Source: Lachnospiraceae bacterium (GTDB lineage: Bacteria > Bacillota > Clostridia > Lachnospirales > Lachnospiraceae). Taken from it: a DNA stretch of 50,589 nt. Each line of letters begins with the position of its first letter. Positions within the stretch are counted from its first letter, which is position 1. Position numbers and translations under genes: made by a program. The stretch lies in contig CAJTDL010000033.1 in the NCBI GenBank assembly GCA_910575035.1, positions 1 to 50,589 on the forward strand, given 5' to 3'. Positions 16,182-24,939 of the stretch are shown in pieces. The notes below the pieces were generated by a model. It was not told where the DNA came from. It was given only the letters and a program-made list of their open reading frames with translations, and ran no database searches.

Positions 16182-17846
16182 ATGGAAAATATGGATTTTG
16201 ATTTGCGGTCCATACAGGAAGCTAGGGAGCTCTGCAGATATGGTTCTATAGCGGCTGGGCGAATCGCAAAGTACACAGAAGAGCAGATTGATAAGATTCT
16301 GCGTAGTATGGTGAAGGCGGCTGAGGAGCATGCTGCAGAACTTGCCCAGATGGCTGTAGAAGAAACGGGCTTTGGAAAAGTATTGGATAAGACATACAAG
16401 AACCATGCCGCATCCACTCTGTTATATAATTACATAAAGGATATGAAGACACAGGGGGTTATCCGTGAAGATCCTGTGAACAAAATGTTTGAGGTGGCTG
16501 ATCCTGTCGGGCTGATTATGGGGATTATACCTTCTACGAACCCTACCTCAACCGTAATTTATAAAGCTATGATAGCGGTTAAGGCGAGAAATGCAATTAT
16601 ATTCTCACCGCATCCATCAGCGCTGAAATGCACTTTGAGAGCCGCCCAGCTGATGGCGCAGGCAGCAGTAGACGCCGGGGCGCCATCGGATACCATCGGA
16701 TGCCTGTCTATGTGTTCCATGCAGGCAACAAATGAACTGATGCATCATGATGCAGTAAAACTCATTATTGCGACAGGCGGCCCAGGCATGGTGAAAGCGG
16801 CTTATAGCGCAGGCAAGCCCGCAATCGGCGTAGGCGCAGGCAATTCACCTTCTTATATTGAACGTACCGCCGATGTGAAAAAAGCTGTTTCTAATATCAT
16901 TGCAAGCAAGACATTTGATAACGGCACAATCTGCGCTTCAGAGCAGTCTATCATCGTGGAAGAGTGCAATCATGATGCAGTCGTTGCGGAACTGAAAGCC
17001 CAGGGAGCATATTTCTTGAATCAGGAGGAGCTCCAGAAAGTATGCAGCCTGCTGTTTCGAAATGGCCACACCATGAATGCGAAGTATGTGGGCAGAAGCG
17101 CAAAGGTTATTGCAGACGGGGCAGGGATCCGCGTGCCTGACCATACGACTGTCTTGATTGGGTTACAGAGCGGCGTTGGGGAAGAAAATCCGCTGTCATA
17201 TGAAAAACTTACCTGTGTGCTGGGATTTTATGTGGTACGTGACTGGCATGAGGCATGTGAGCTTTCCATGAAACTGCTTCAGAATGGCATTGGGCACACG
17301 ATGAACCTGCATACCCAGGATGAGAATATTGTCCGTGAATTTGCTGTAAAGCCAGCGTCACGTATCCTTGTCAATACTGGCGGAAGCATGGGGGGGACTG
17401 GTTTAAGTACCGGGCTTGCACCGGCATTTACCCTCGGCTGCGGCACGATGGGCGGAAGCTCTGTTTCAGAGAATGTGACGCCGCTGCATTTGATTAATAA
17501 GAAGACGGTATGTTATGGTATCAAGGAAGCCGTCACTCTGCTTTGCGATGATCCAACGTTTCATGTAAACGGGGCGTCATCCATGGCAAACCCAGCATGC
17601 CAAATTGCCCCTGCATCACCGATTTCTTACAGCGCCGGGTGTAGTAGCTGCGGATGTGATATACAGTCTCCAGCAAGCTTTGCCAACAATCCGCTGGCAG
17701 CAGCACATGCAGCCAGCGTGGCCGGTGCCCAGATTGCTGCGGAGAACATTGATAGCAGAAATATGGCGTCATCAGAAGAAGGAATCAATCTTGAACAGCT
17801 AAAGGATATGATCAATGGTTTGGTAAATGCAATGAAGGGAGAATAA
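16182..17846 (+). CDS. CoA-acylating acetaldehyde dehydrogenase
   Basis: This 554-residue enzyme oxidises acetaldehyde with NAD+ and CoA to acetyl-CoA inside the compartment. The active site is KTFDNGTICASEQS with Cys251 (codon 16932-16934), and nucleotide-binding motifs IPSTNPTSTVIY and IIFSPHPSALK are intact. A C-terminal extension of about 80 residues has a Cys/Ser-rich linker (GCSSCGCDI) and then an amphipathic helix NLEQLKDMINGLVNAM, typical of an encapsulation peptide. This is the working partner of the Ser251 homologue at 7351. GGAGGAGG stands before the ATG and PduL begins one base after its stop. Confidence 0.93.
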   Translation: MENMDFDLRSIQEARELCRYGSIAAGRIAKYTEEQIDKILRSMVKAAEEHAAELAQMAVEETGFGKVLDKTYKNHAASTLLYNYIKDMKTQGVIREDPVNKMFEVADPVGLIMGIIPSTNPTSTVIYKAMIAVKARNAIIFSPHPSALKCTLRAAQLMAQAAVDAGAPSDTIGCLSMCSMQATNELMHHDAVKLIIATGGPGMVKAAYSAGKPAIGVGAGNSPSYIERTADVKKAVSNIIASKTFDNGTICASEQSIIVEECNHDAVVAELKAQGAYFLNQEELQKVCSLLFRNGHTMNAKYVGRSAKVIADGAGIRVPDHTTVLIGLQSGVGEENPLSYEKLTCVLGFYVVRDWHEACELSMKLLQNGIGHTMNLHTQDENIVREFAVKPASRILVNTGGSMGGTGLSTGLAPAFTLGCGTMGGSSVSENVTPLHLINKKTVCYGIKEAVTLLCDDPTFHVNGASSMANPACQIAPASPISYSAGCSSCGCDIQSPASFANNPLAAAHAASVAGAQIAAENIDSRNMASSEEGINLEQLKDMINGLVNAMKGE

Positions 17847-17847
17847 A

Positions 17848-18516
17848 ATGGATCATAATAGCTATAATGAGATTTTAGAGCTATTTTTAAAAGCCGTTGA
17901 ATCTGTGAAATCTTCCAGTTCTGATGCATATACAGAAGATGCAAGAAAGGGATTGGTTCCAGTGGGTATTTCCAATCATCATGTTCATTTGACAACAGAA
18001 GCAGTGGAGGTGCTTTTTGGAAAGGATTATACGCTGGAGCGGATCAAGAATCTGTCACAGCCAGGCCAGTTTGCCTGTAAAGAGTGTGTGACGCTATGCG
18101 GCCCCAGGGGGGTAATTGAAAAAGTCAGAGTGCTTGGCCCCACAAGGCAGGAGAATCAGGTGGAAATCCTGGCTGGGGATATGTTCAAGCTTGGCGTACA
18201 GGCTCCCATGAGGCAGTCTGGGGATATAGCAGGAAGCGGCGGCATTATCATAGTGGGCCCGAGAGGCTCTGTGCAGATTCAAGAAGGCGTGATTGTGGCA
18301 CAGCGGCATATACATATGAATCCCGCAGAGGCAAAAGCCTATGGCGTACATGATGGGCAGATTGTAAAATTGGCTGTTGATGGCCCCAGAGCCGGAATCA
18401 TGGACAATGTAGTAGTCCGCGCCAATGACAAAGGCGCTTTAGAGTGCCATATTGATACAGAAGAAGCAAATGCATATTGCATAAACGCAGAAACAAAATT
18501 AATGATTATCAAGTAA
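17848..18516 (+). CDS. pduL: PduL-type phosphotransacylase
   Basis: The 222-residue zinc enzyme turns acetyl-CoA and phosphate into acetyl-phosphate and recycles CoA within the shell. Metal-binding motifs are ISNHHVHLTTE and QRHIHMNPAEA, and GIIIVGPRGSV and LGPTRQENQVEIL are family segments. Residues 1-22 (DHNSYNEILELFLKAVESV) form an amphipathic helix, consistent with the encapsulation peptide of compartment PduL proteins. It follows the active aldehyde dehydrogenase by one base. Confidence 0.94.
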   Translation: MDHNSYNEILELFLKAVESVKSSSSDAYTEDARKGLVPVGISNHHVHLTTEAVEVLFGKDYTLERIKNLSQPGQFACKECVTLCGPRGVIEKVRVLGPTRQENQVEILAGDMFKLGVQAPMRQSGDIAGSGGIIIVGPRGSVQIQEGVIVAQRHIHMNPAEAKAYGVHDGQIVKLAVDGPRAGIMDNVVVRANDKGALECHIDTEEANAYCINAETKLMIIK

Positions 18517-18583
18517 CAAAATAAATCAAAAACCAAAATAAATTATAAAATCAAAATAAATCAAAAAACAGGAGGAAATAAAA

Positions 18584-18868
18584 ATGACAAAGTATGATGC
18601 ATTAGGAATGATTGAAACAAAAGGCTTGATTGGCGCGATTGAGGCAGCAGACGCTATGGTAAAAGCAGCTAACGTTTATCTTATTGGCAGGGAACTTGTA
18701 GGCGGCGGGTTGGTTACCGTTATGGTACGGGGAGATGTTGGAGCTGTTAAGGCAGCAACAGACGCCGGCGCAGCAGCGGCACAGAGAGTCGGAGAGCTGC
18801 TTTCAGTACATGTAATTCCCCGTCCCCATCAGGAAGTGGAATCCATCCTTCCGGCTGTAACTGAATAA
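18584..18868 (+). CDS. canonical BMC-H shell protein
   Basis: The 94-residue hexamer-forming protein is close to the consensus: [39 protein letters not shown] and SVHVIPRPH. It is likely the main wall tile. GGAGG lies upstream. The 68-base gap before it is very A-rich, with AAAATAAATCAAAAA repeated, which may raise translation or mRNA access. It is the last gene before a strong hairpin. Confidence 0.93.
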   Translation: MTKYDALGMIETKGLIGAIEAADAMVKAANVYLIGRELVGGGLVTVMVRGDVGAVKAATDAGAAAAQRVGELLSVHVIPRPHQEVESILPAVTE

Positions 18869-18875
18869 TTTATAA

Positions 18876-18907
18876 CAATCGGGTCTGTATTTCACCAGGC
18901 CCGATTG
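18876..18907 (+). terminator. strong hairpin after the last shell gene, no T-run
   Basis: CAATCGGGTCTG pairs with CAGGCCCGATTG over 12 bases with one G-T pair and an eight-base loop. No run of T follows, so it is more likely a partial attenuator or a stabiliser of the shell-gene mRNA 3' end than a full terminator. This would lower expression of the regulator and alcohol dehydrogenase downstream. Confidence 0.6.
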
Positions 18908-18947
18908 TGAATCGTAACGGCGCTGACAATTACAAGAAGGAAATCAT

Positions 18948-19799
18948 ATGGCGATAAAGGCAAAGGATAAGAAAAAATTATATTCGATTGGGGAAGCCAG
19001 CAAGATTTGTAATGTTTCTGCAAAGACGCTGCGCTTCTATGATAAGATGGGTGTTATAACGCCGGATTATGTAAATCATGAGAATGGATATCGTTATTAC
19101 AGTGATGTTACGCTTTTGAAAATCCCTGTAATCAAATATTATAAACAGATGGGGTTTAAGCTGGAGGAGATGGCAGAGCTTCTGAAGGAAGAATCCTATC
19201 AGAATATGGAGGATAATTTCCGTAAAAAGATCCTGGAATTGAATCGGATCGAGCAGAAGATCCATACAAGCTATGTGTCTGTGAATGACTGGTATGAAAT
19301 GATCAGGGAAGCAAAAGTGGTGTCCGCCCAGACCGTGCAGCCAGTATGCATTAAGTATCTGCCAACACAGGAATACGCATATCTTGATCAGGAATTTTCC
19401 TATAATTACAGGGATGCGGTAATCAATATGCCATGGACAGAGTATCTTTCCCGTATGAATTGCTCTGTCACCGGCCCGGTCATCATAGAGTATCCTTCCA
19501 TGCGGGATAAAATAAGCGGGAACTGCCATACCGCGCGTATTATGCAGCGAGTTATCGGGGTTTGTGACAGCCGGACAAATATTCTCATCGCAGGGGGCCA
19601 GCTGGCAGCGTCCATTTACCATCTAGGCGGATATGATAGTATTTCAGAAAGCTACCAGAAGATTCTTGACTATATAGAAAGGCAAGGATATATCTGTGGA
19701 GATAAATCCATTGAACGATATGTATTGGATTACTGGGCGTCAGAGATTGTGGATGAATTTGTGACAGAGATTATAATTCCGATTTGCAAATCTGTCTGA
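18948..19799 (+). CDS. MerR-family activator with BmrR-like effector domain
   Basis: The 283-residue regulator begins with a MerR winged helix (LYSIGEASKICNVSAKTLRF, YDKMGVITPDYVNHENGYRY), then a dimerising coiled coil (residues about 85-130). Its C-terminal domain of about 150 residues resembles the GyrI-like ligand domain of BmrR (QPVCIKYLPTQEYAY, CDSRTNILIAGGQLAASIYH). BmrR relatives bind organic cations, so choline or trimethylamine is a plausible signal. The candidate targets are the long-spacer dyad promoters at 3679, 3738 and 6602. The gene lies at the end of the compartment operon. Confidence 0.85.
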   Translation: MAIKAKDKKKLYSIGEASKICNVSAKTLRFYDKMGVITPDYVNHENGYRYYSDVTLLKIPVIKYYKQMGFKLEEMAELLKEESYQNMEDNFRKKILELNRIEQKIHTSYVSVNDWYEMIREAKVVSAQTVQPVCIKYLPTQEYAYLDQEFSYNYRDAVINMPWTEYLSRMNCSVTGPVIIEYPSMRDKISGNCHTARIMQRVIGVCDSRTNILIAGGQLAASIYHLGGYDSISESYQKILDYIERQGYICGDKSIERYVLDYWASEIVDEFVTEIIIPICKSV

Positions 19800-19833
19800 T
19801 ATCCAGGCTTTGATGTGGAAAGGGGAAGTTGTT

Positions 19834-20967
19834 TTGGAAGAATTTATTATGAGTACAACGATATATATGGGGGAAGGATCTTTCGAAAAAATTGATGAAC
19901 TTACGATAAAACGGGCATTTATTTTTTGCGATCCTTTCATGCAGCAGTCGGGAAAGACCGATCTGATTGTAAAAAAACTTGATGGCCTTCATGCAGAGTA
20001 TCAGATTTTTGCAGAGGTAGTTCCAGATCCCAATATGACAGTGATACAAAAAGGCTTGAATCAGTTAAATGCTTTCAGGCCAGATACCGTGTTTGCCCTT
20101 GGCGGCGGGTCGGCCATTGATACTGCAAAAGCAGTGGTCTATCTGTATGCCAAAATGCATGATATTGAAAGGCCCCATGTTGTAGCGCTGCCAACTACAA
20201 GCGGGACTGGAAGTGAAGTGACTGCTTTTGCCGTTATTTCAGACCAGGAAGCAGGGGTGAAGTATCCGTTGATTGCATCTGATATGATTCCGGATGTGGT
20301 ATTGCTAAATCCAAAACTGACAGCGACTGTTCCGCCAGCTATTACAGCAGATACAGGAATGGATGTGTTTACACATGGCCTTGAAGCGTTCGTTTCCACC
20401 AAAGCAAATGATTTTACAGATGCGATGGCAGAGAAGTCGATACGGACAGTTTGGGATTATCTGGAACGGTGTGTGACAGATGGAGGGGATATGGATGCAA
20501 GAGCCCATATGCATAATGCATCCTGCATGGCCGGAATGGCATTTAATGCGGCTTCATTGGGAATCTGCCACAGTATGGCACATGCATTGGGGGCGCAGTT
20601 CCACCTCCCTCATGGACGCTGTAATGCGGTACTGCTGCCAATTATAATTGAATATAATGCAGGAATTGATATTCCTGGAGAGTCGGATGCGCTGTTGCGG
20701 TATCTGGATATTGCGAGGCTTCTGGGAATTACAGCTGGAACGAATAAGGCTACGATTCATTTGTTGGTGCGCCAGATTCGTGAGCTTATGGTGCGGATTG
20801 GCATTCCGGTTCACTTTGAAGGATTGAAGATTGATGGGGATAACTTTTTGCGTTCGATTGATATTATGGCAGAGAATGCGCTGAAGGACCGCTGCACTGT
20901 GACAAATCCAAGAGTGCCGACAGTGGAACATATTAGGCAGCTGTATAGGAAGCTTTATCAGGCATGA
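19834..20967 (+). CDS. iron-containing alcohol dehydrogenase (CutO/EutG-like)
   Basis: The 377-residue group III alcohol dehydrogenase reduces acetaldehyde to ethanol and regenerates NAD+. The NAD-binding GGGSAIDTAKAV, PTTSGTGSEVTAFAVI and the metal-site region CHSMAHALGAQFHLPHG are intact. TTG 19834 is chosen as start because AAAGGGG lies nine bases upstream and the product then begins EEFIMSTTIYMGEGS as in the family. It lies just after the regulator gene and completes the aldehyde-consuming branch of choline breakdown. A palindromic element begins 24 bases after its stop. Confidence 0.9.
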   Translation: MEEFIMSTTIYMGEGSFEKIDELTIKRAFIFCDPFMQQSGKTDLIVKKLDGLHAEYQIFAEVVPDPNMTVIQKGLNQLNAFRPDTVFALGGGSAIDTAKAVVYLYAKMHDIERPHVVALPTTSGTGSEVTAFAVISDQEAGVKYPLIASDMIPDVVLLNPKLTATVPPAITADTGMDVFTHGLEAFVSTKANDFTDAMAEKSIRTVWDYLERCVTDGGDMDARAHMHNASCMAGMAFNAASLGICHSMAHALGAQFHLPHGRCNAVLLPIIIEYNAGIDIPGESDALLRYLDIARLLGITAGTNKATIHLLVRQIRELMVRIGIPVHFEGLKIDGDNFLRSIDIMAENALKDRCTVTNPRVPTVEHIRQLYRKLYQA

Positions 20968-20990
20968 AGGGAAGGAGGGGGATTTGGCGG

Positions 20991-21269
20991 TTTGGATGCC
21001 GGAAGCCGAACGCCGGATGCAGAAGCTCTTCCCTGCTGCAGCTCCAGTCCCCGAAAAGCTGGAAGTTCTAACCTTTCTGTGCTAAAATTTTGCTCTGTGT
21101 ACGGATCAGCGCTTATCCGCCATCCATGGCGGAGCGTGCCTTTTGGGGACATCCATGTCCCCAAATCCTGGATTTGAGACAGAAAGCTAAGAACTTCACG
21201 CTTTTCTACGAAGTCACAGCAGCAGGGAAAAGCTTCTGCATCCGGCTGGTATTGGATAGCGAAAAGATT
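20991..21269. repeat. 280-bp palindromic element, copy 1
   Basis: The ends are inverted repeats: GCCGGATGCAGAAGCT...TTCCCTGCTGC on the left and GCAGCAGGGAAAAGC...TTCTGCATCCGGC on the right. A second nested pair (GGAAGTTCTAA...TTTCTGT with ACAGAAAGCTAAGAACTTC) and a central TTGGGGACAT/ATGTCCCCAA hairpin make nearly the whole unit self-complementary. Copy 2 at 28264 shares the same layout. It lies immediately 3' of the alcohol dehydrogenase. No transposase is inside, so it is MITE-like or a large structured RNA. Confidence 0.85.
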
Positions 21270-21318
21270 GTTTGGGTATATACTTGCAGGCATATTGGGA
21301 GGTGTGATTTTGTTGTTA

Positions 21319-21342
21319 TGTATTCCTGAGCCATGAATAGTA
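21319..21342 (-). repeat. partial REP-like element
   Basis: Read on the minus strand, TTACTATTCATGGCTCAGGAAT matches the beginning of the REP-like units at 33540 and 48190. The hairpin part is missing. It is a truncated copy just outside the palindromic element. Confidence 0.5.
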
Positions 21343-21399
21343 ACGGATAATGCCAGACATATGAACATATAAAAAAGGTACTTTTATAGACACAAAGCA

Positions 21400-21484
21400 A
21401 AAGAGCAACCGCCCACAAGGGGTTGACCGGTTATGAAAGTAGTAATGCCACCCTAAGACCGATCAAAGTACAAGGGTGGCTTTT
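21400..21484. terminator. overlapping convergent terminators of a type I toxin-antitoxin pair
   Basis: On the plus strand GCCACCCT (21447-21454) / AGGGTGGC (21473-21480) is followed by TTTT. On the minus strand a second hairpin (AACCG...CGGTT, 21405-21432) is followed by GCTCTTTTGC. The two terminators overlap at the 3' end of the toxin gene, as in TxpA/RatA-type pairs. An antisense RNA from the plus strand would thus pair with the toxin mRNA tail. Confidence 0.55.
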
Positions 21485-21495
21485 GCTATGTAAGG

Positions 21496-21600
21496 CTACT
21501 TACAAAACGTAAACACGAATGTAAGCAATGCCAGAAGGAATATGCCAAATGTCAGCAACTCCATAAGAGAAATATGAATCTTATGCTTTCTCTTTTTCAT
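21496..21600 (-). CDS. putative holin-like toxin (type I toxin)
   Basis: The 34-residue peptide has a basic start (MKKRKHKIHIS) followed by one membrane helix (LMELLTFGIFLLALLTFVF) and ends FCK. This is the pattern of the putative holin-like toxin family, whose members are membrane-damaging peptides of type I systems. GGGGGG lies seven bases before the ATG. The convergent terminators just downstream support an antisense antitoxin RNA. It abuts an IS66 fragment, in a region of mobile relics, and looks intact. Confidence 0.65.
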   Translation of the reverse strand: MKKRKHKIHISLMELLTFGIFLLALLTFVFTFCK

Positions 21601-21605
21601 AGCAT

Positions 21606-21896
21606 CCCCCCCATTCTTTGAAATCTTTTCTTGTCATCCTCCAGATGATGAATGCTTGTCCTGGCATCCTTCGCCAGTTTTTTGCAGAATCCGTATACGC
21701 TTCCTTCGGGGAGTTCCAGTTTATCACCACTGGCTGCATTCAGAGATGCTGCGATCCGGTCATTAGACTTGGCACCTTCATTGTAGGGGAATACTGCCAG
21801 AGCTTTTACATTCGCACCATATGTTACATCAGAGATATATTGTCGAGTGTGTTTGTAAATTTTTCCATGAAAACAAACAAAACCAGACAATCTCAA
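21606..21896 (-). pseudogene. IS66-family transposase fragment
   Basis: The translated stretch YGANVKALAVFPYNEGAKSND, then RIAASLNAASGDKLELPEGSV and YGFCKKLAKDARTSIHHLEDD is a central piece of an IS66-type transposase. Both the N-terminal zinc region and the C-terminal catalytic part are missing. The frame runs out at the start region of the holin-like toxin, so the fragment ends at a junction there. No intact IS66 ends are visible. Confidence 0.7.
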
Positions 21897-22097
21897 TCAA
21901 TATCTTGACCGCAATCCAGAACTACAGACTATTGACAAGAAAGAGGAAAAAAGTCAAGATTCCATCTAAATTTGACATCAAAAAAAGGTATACCGCAACG
22001 AGTTTTTAACCTGCATTGTGATACACCCTTATATGTGAGACAACAAAAAACACTTGCCCGCAATATAGATGAGTATTTCATCATAATTCCCTCTGTT

Positions 22098-22255
22098 AGC
22101 TGCAATATTACTCTGGCATATTGTGGCCATTCTCCTAACGTGATATTGTTCTGTTTGATACATTAAATTTTTCTGCAATCTGTTCTTGGGTAAGTCCTTT
22201 TTACTTACGGAGTTCTTTTAAGAATTTTCCGATTTTTTCTTGATTTATTATTTTC
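22098..22255 (-). pseudogene. XRE-type repressor pseudogene
   Basis: Translation gives NQEKIGKFLKELRK, stop, KGLTQEQIAEKFNVSNRTISR, stop, ENGHNMPE. This is the helix-turn-helix of a Xre/Cro regulator with two in-frame stops, the second replacing the Trp of the usual RWENG motif. Only the DNA-binding domain remains. The region 21900-22100 and 22260-22460 around it shows no coding potential. Confidence 0.7.
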
Positions 22256-22462
22256 CTTCTTTCAGAAAAATCCTATCAAAACTGCCTGATAAAAAACAGG
22301 GCATAAAGCGGGAAATGCCTTACTTATACCCGACAAGGCGTGTCTGTCACGAATCATTCGTGCATTTTCATTTACTGCCGGATTTGAAGTTATCGAACTG
22401 AGCATCTGTGGGTCTATAATTACCGAATTATCGTTTTTTGTGCAGAGAAAATATCAACCGTA

Positions 22463-22866
22463 TTATTTTTCATAAAAACATAAGCACTGACCGTCATCCG
22501 TATATGCTGCAAATTTATCAAATTGTGGAGTAACAATATAAAAATCATCCAACAATCCATCAACTTCATTAAGTATATCGATCATAGCATCTATATATCC
22601 TTCATAAACCCAACCATCAGAAAGAATCAGATAAATCTTTTTATTCCAATCATAAGATAACCGTTCTTTTATTTTTGCGAGCATAGATTCCCAACCAATC
22701 GTTTCACTAACACAATCTATCTCTTTCAGTTCCTGCCTGAAATGCAACCAGCAATAACTTAGCTCAACTTTTGGGTACTTCTTATAATCTGCAAACGCAT
22801 AATAAAATCTATTTATAATCTTTTGATAGCTTGTCTTTGAATATTCATAAAACCGCTCTCTGTCGA
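22463..22866 (-). pseudogene. 5'-truncated hypothetical gene
   Basis: An open frame without a convincing start codon runs from about 22866 (RERFYEYSKTSYQKIINRFY) to a TAG-type end at 22463 (FAAYTDDGQCLCFYEK). A TTG at 22747 is the only possible start and has no ribosome site. The protein is soluble, acidic, with segments YLILSDGWVYEGYIDAMIDI and LLDDFYIVTPQFDKFAAY. I do not recognise the family. It is probably the 3' remainder of a longer gene, cut where the VapBC remnant begins. Confidence 0.4.
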
Positions 22867-22875
22867 CGGATTTTT

Positions 22876-23116
22876 ATGGCACTTGTCACGGCAGCCACAA
22901 TAAACGATATGTTGAATGGATTGGAAGAAGATGATTATAAGGCAGCAGTCAGTTTTATAGAGTATCTTTCTGATTCCCGGAAAAAAAGAAGGCTCAGGAA
23001 AGTAAGGCATTGATGGCTGAAATCCAAGGTGTTTTTGGAGAAGATAAAGGCTGGGGATCCGAGGAAAATATGATTGAGGATATGGCAGCATTCCATAGGG
23101 AAAGGATGAATCAATG
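22876..23116 (+). pseudogene. frameshifted antitoxin gene
   Basis: The first frame reads MALVTAATINDMLNGLEEDD, YKAAVSFIEYLSDSRKK and then runs off frame. In the next frame the text continues QESKALMAEIQGVFGEDKG and ends HRERMNQ, overlapping the PIN-toxin ATG by four bases. A one-base change in the A-rich run near 22981-22990 explains this. It is the antitoxin half of a VapBC-like pair. Confidence 0.65.
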
Positions 23117-23169
23117 AAGATAATGCTGGATACGAATGTGCTTATCTCTGCAAAATTTATTCTTAAATA
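23113..23169 (+). pseudogene. truncated PIN-domain toxin (VapC-like)
   Basis: MKIMLDTNVLISA is the standard PIN-domain N-terminus with its first catalytic Asp. After 18 residues the frame stops, at the junction with serine recombinase sequence on the other strand. The rest of the nuclease is lost, so no toxin can be made. Confidence 0.7.
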
Positions 23170-23246
23170 ACTTATGGGTTAATCCAGATAGGGATAAAAA
23201 TAGATATGTACTGGCAGGAGAAGATTTTCTCCTGCCATGCCTGTAT

Positions 23247-23620
23247 TTAGGCGGTTTGACCTGTGGTACGCTGCATATGTTCCCGTTCCATTTCCCGCAT
23301 TTCCTCGTCCGTTGGGATGTCCACAATCCTGACATAGGAATAGTAGATGTTGATTTTCTGTGTCCGTTTCCTATCTTTTTTCTCACGCTCATGGATTACG
23401 ATTTTATCCACAAATGCGTTTAGGATTTCGGGCGTTAGCTCGTCAATGCGGGTGTATTTCTTGGTGACTGCTATCAGCGTGGCAACATTCGTCGTTTCCG
23501 TGTTGGCTTCCCTGACCTCAGCTGTCAAGGCTTCGATTTCCTGCTTTAGCTGTTCCTGCTCGGCTTCATATCCGTCTGACAGCTTGTAAAGCGTTCGTTA
23601 TTCAGCTTTCCGTCACGCCG
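23247..23620 (-). pseudogene. C-terminal remnant of a large serine recombinase
   Basis: The segment KKYTRIDELTPEILNAFVDK, IVIHEREKKDRKRTQKI, NIYYSYVRIV is the DUF4368-type tail of TndX/TnpX-like serine recombinases from Tn4451-type elements. Upstream, KLSDGYEAEQEQLKQEIEAL is in the same frame, but DGKLNNERF before it is in another frame, showing a one-base deletion near 23590. The catalytic resolvase domain is absent. Confidence 0.75.
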
Positions 23621-23663
23621 ATATACGCTACATTAATGTTTTGCATCACTTCAACGCTCCTGC

Positions 23664-23905
23664 TCAAATCCCCCAAAGAAATTTTCCGAAAAAACGGTTT
23701 TTCGTTTCCTTTATCGGCGCGGCAAGAATTATATTCACAACAACAAACAACAGGATTACGGCAATCGCAACTACGGAGAAAATTTTGTTAAACGCTTTCA
23801 TAATTTATAGCCCACCCCCATACAGTCACGATTCTTTTTGGATTTTTGGGGAGATCCTCTATTTTCTGCCGCAGCCATTTTATGTGTACCGTCAGTGTCT
23901 GTTGT
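23664..23905 (-). pseudogene. two-component system remnant (response regulator tail and kinase start)
   Basis: On the minus strand QTLTVHIKWLRQKIEDLP, then NPKRIVTVWG is the winged-helix end of an OmpR-type response regulator. The GGGGG run then lacks one G, shifting the final VGYKL out of frame. The overlapping ATG of a kinase gives KAFNKIFSVVAIAVILLFVV and IKETKNRFFGKF before a stop at 23664. Both genes are broken; the pattern resembles VanRS-like pairs. Confidence 0.65.
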
Positions 23906-24163
23906 CTTAAACACAATTTTTATTTTTCTTCTTATCTGGTTTCACTCATGTATAAATTAGATCATTTTTCTTTAGATAAAAAATTGACAAAAAGGAAGAA
24001 AAAATGACAGAATGACAGGAAGTGTCTATCTCATTTGGTAATATTGAAATATGCAGGAGCAGATAAGGGAGCAGGATAAAAGTGGATGAAGGGGGTGATG
24101 TGTATATAGAGTAAAATTATTTGTACTTAAATCATATTAAAAAGAAATGGAGGAGATAAAAAA

Positions 24164-24757
24164 ATGTTTTGTAAAAATTGTGGCGAGGAAATGCAGGATG
24201 GCTGGGTGAACTGTCCGAAATGTGGACACAAAGCAGGAAGCAGCGCAGAAGGAAAATATGTGTTTTTCCCAAAGATAAAAGATGAAAAAAGGGAAAAAAT
24301 AAATTCAATTTTTCGCATAATTCATATGGTCGTTATAGGATTCACAGCAGTTATGGTAATTGCGCATATATATGGTGAAATCCAGGCAGCGGAGGACTAT
24401 AAAATGCTCTTATATGTTATGAGATTTTTCTGTATGTGCGGGCCTTACCTTATTTTTGAATTTATAGTTGATGAGATAAAGTGGATTTTTTTGCTGGAAA
24501 GGAATCCTGCTGTAGGAACTTATTCCAGGAAAAATATTATAATAGCTGAAACTCTGTATATTTTTCTTGGGATAATAGCAGGGATTATGCTGGTATTGCC
24601 TTCAGAAGCACAGCAATTGGAAATGATTGCTGCAGTAGTGGATGATTCGTTTGTTGATTATATAATAATTATGAAAATCCCTGTTATAATGCTGATTGTA
24701 GCGGCCGTAATAAAAGCTGTATTGGAGAAGAAAGTGGGTGAGGATGGAGAAAATTGA
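24164..24757 (+). CDS. zinc-ribbon membrane protein
   Basis: The N-terminus MFCKNCGEEMQDGWVNCPKC is a zinc ribbon with two CxxC pairs. A basic linker is followed by four hydrophobic segments (IIHMVVIGFTAVMVIAHIY, FFCMCGPYLIFEFIV, IAETLYIFLGIIAGIMLVL, MKIPVIMLIVAAVI). Such proteins are common and uncharacterised in Clostridia. GGAGGAG stands before the ATG. It is the only apparently intact gene in the 21.6-26.6 kb relic zone. Confidence 0.65.
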   Translation: MFCKNCGEEMQDGWVNCPKCGHKAGSSAEGKYVFFPKIKDEKREKINSIFRIIHMVVIGFTAVMVIAHIYGEIQAAEDYKMLLYVMRFFCMCGPYLIFEFIVDEIKWIFLLERNPAVGTYSRKNIIIAETLYIFLGIIAGIMLVLPSEAQQLEMIAAVVDDSFVDYIIIMKIPVIMLIVAAVIKAVLEKKVGEDGEN

Positions 24758-24848
24758 AATAATGTGGCTGCAATCCCATTAGTTTTAGATGATGGGGAAA
24801 GGCCACAAAGATAGTGTAACATTTTATTCGGTTTTTAGACATAAAAAA

Positions 24849-24913
24849 GAACGCCGCTTTGTGTTATAGTTAGATCGGCAAAAGTCAAAACTATACACAA
24901 AGGGAGGCGTTTC
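24849..24913. repeat. imperfect palindrome, probable mobile-element end
   Basis: GAACGCCGCTTTGTGTTATAGT on the left (broken for reading as GAACGCC + GCTTTGTGT) is mirrored by AACTATACACAAAG and GGCGTTTC on the right, with about 16 bases between. It lies directly upstream of the tnpV remnant. It may be an element terminus or an RNA hairpin. Confidence 0.45.
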
Positions 24914-24939
24914 ATAAGGAAGTTAAAATCAAAAGGATT

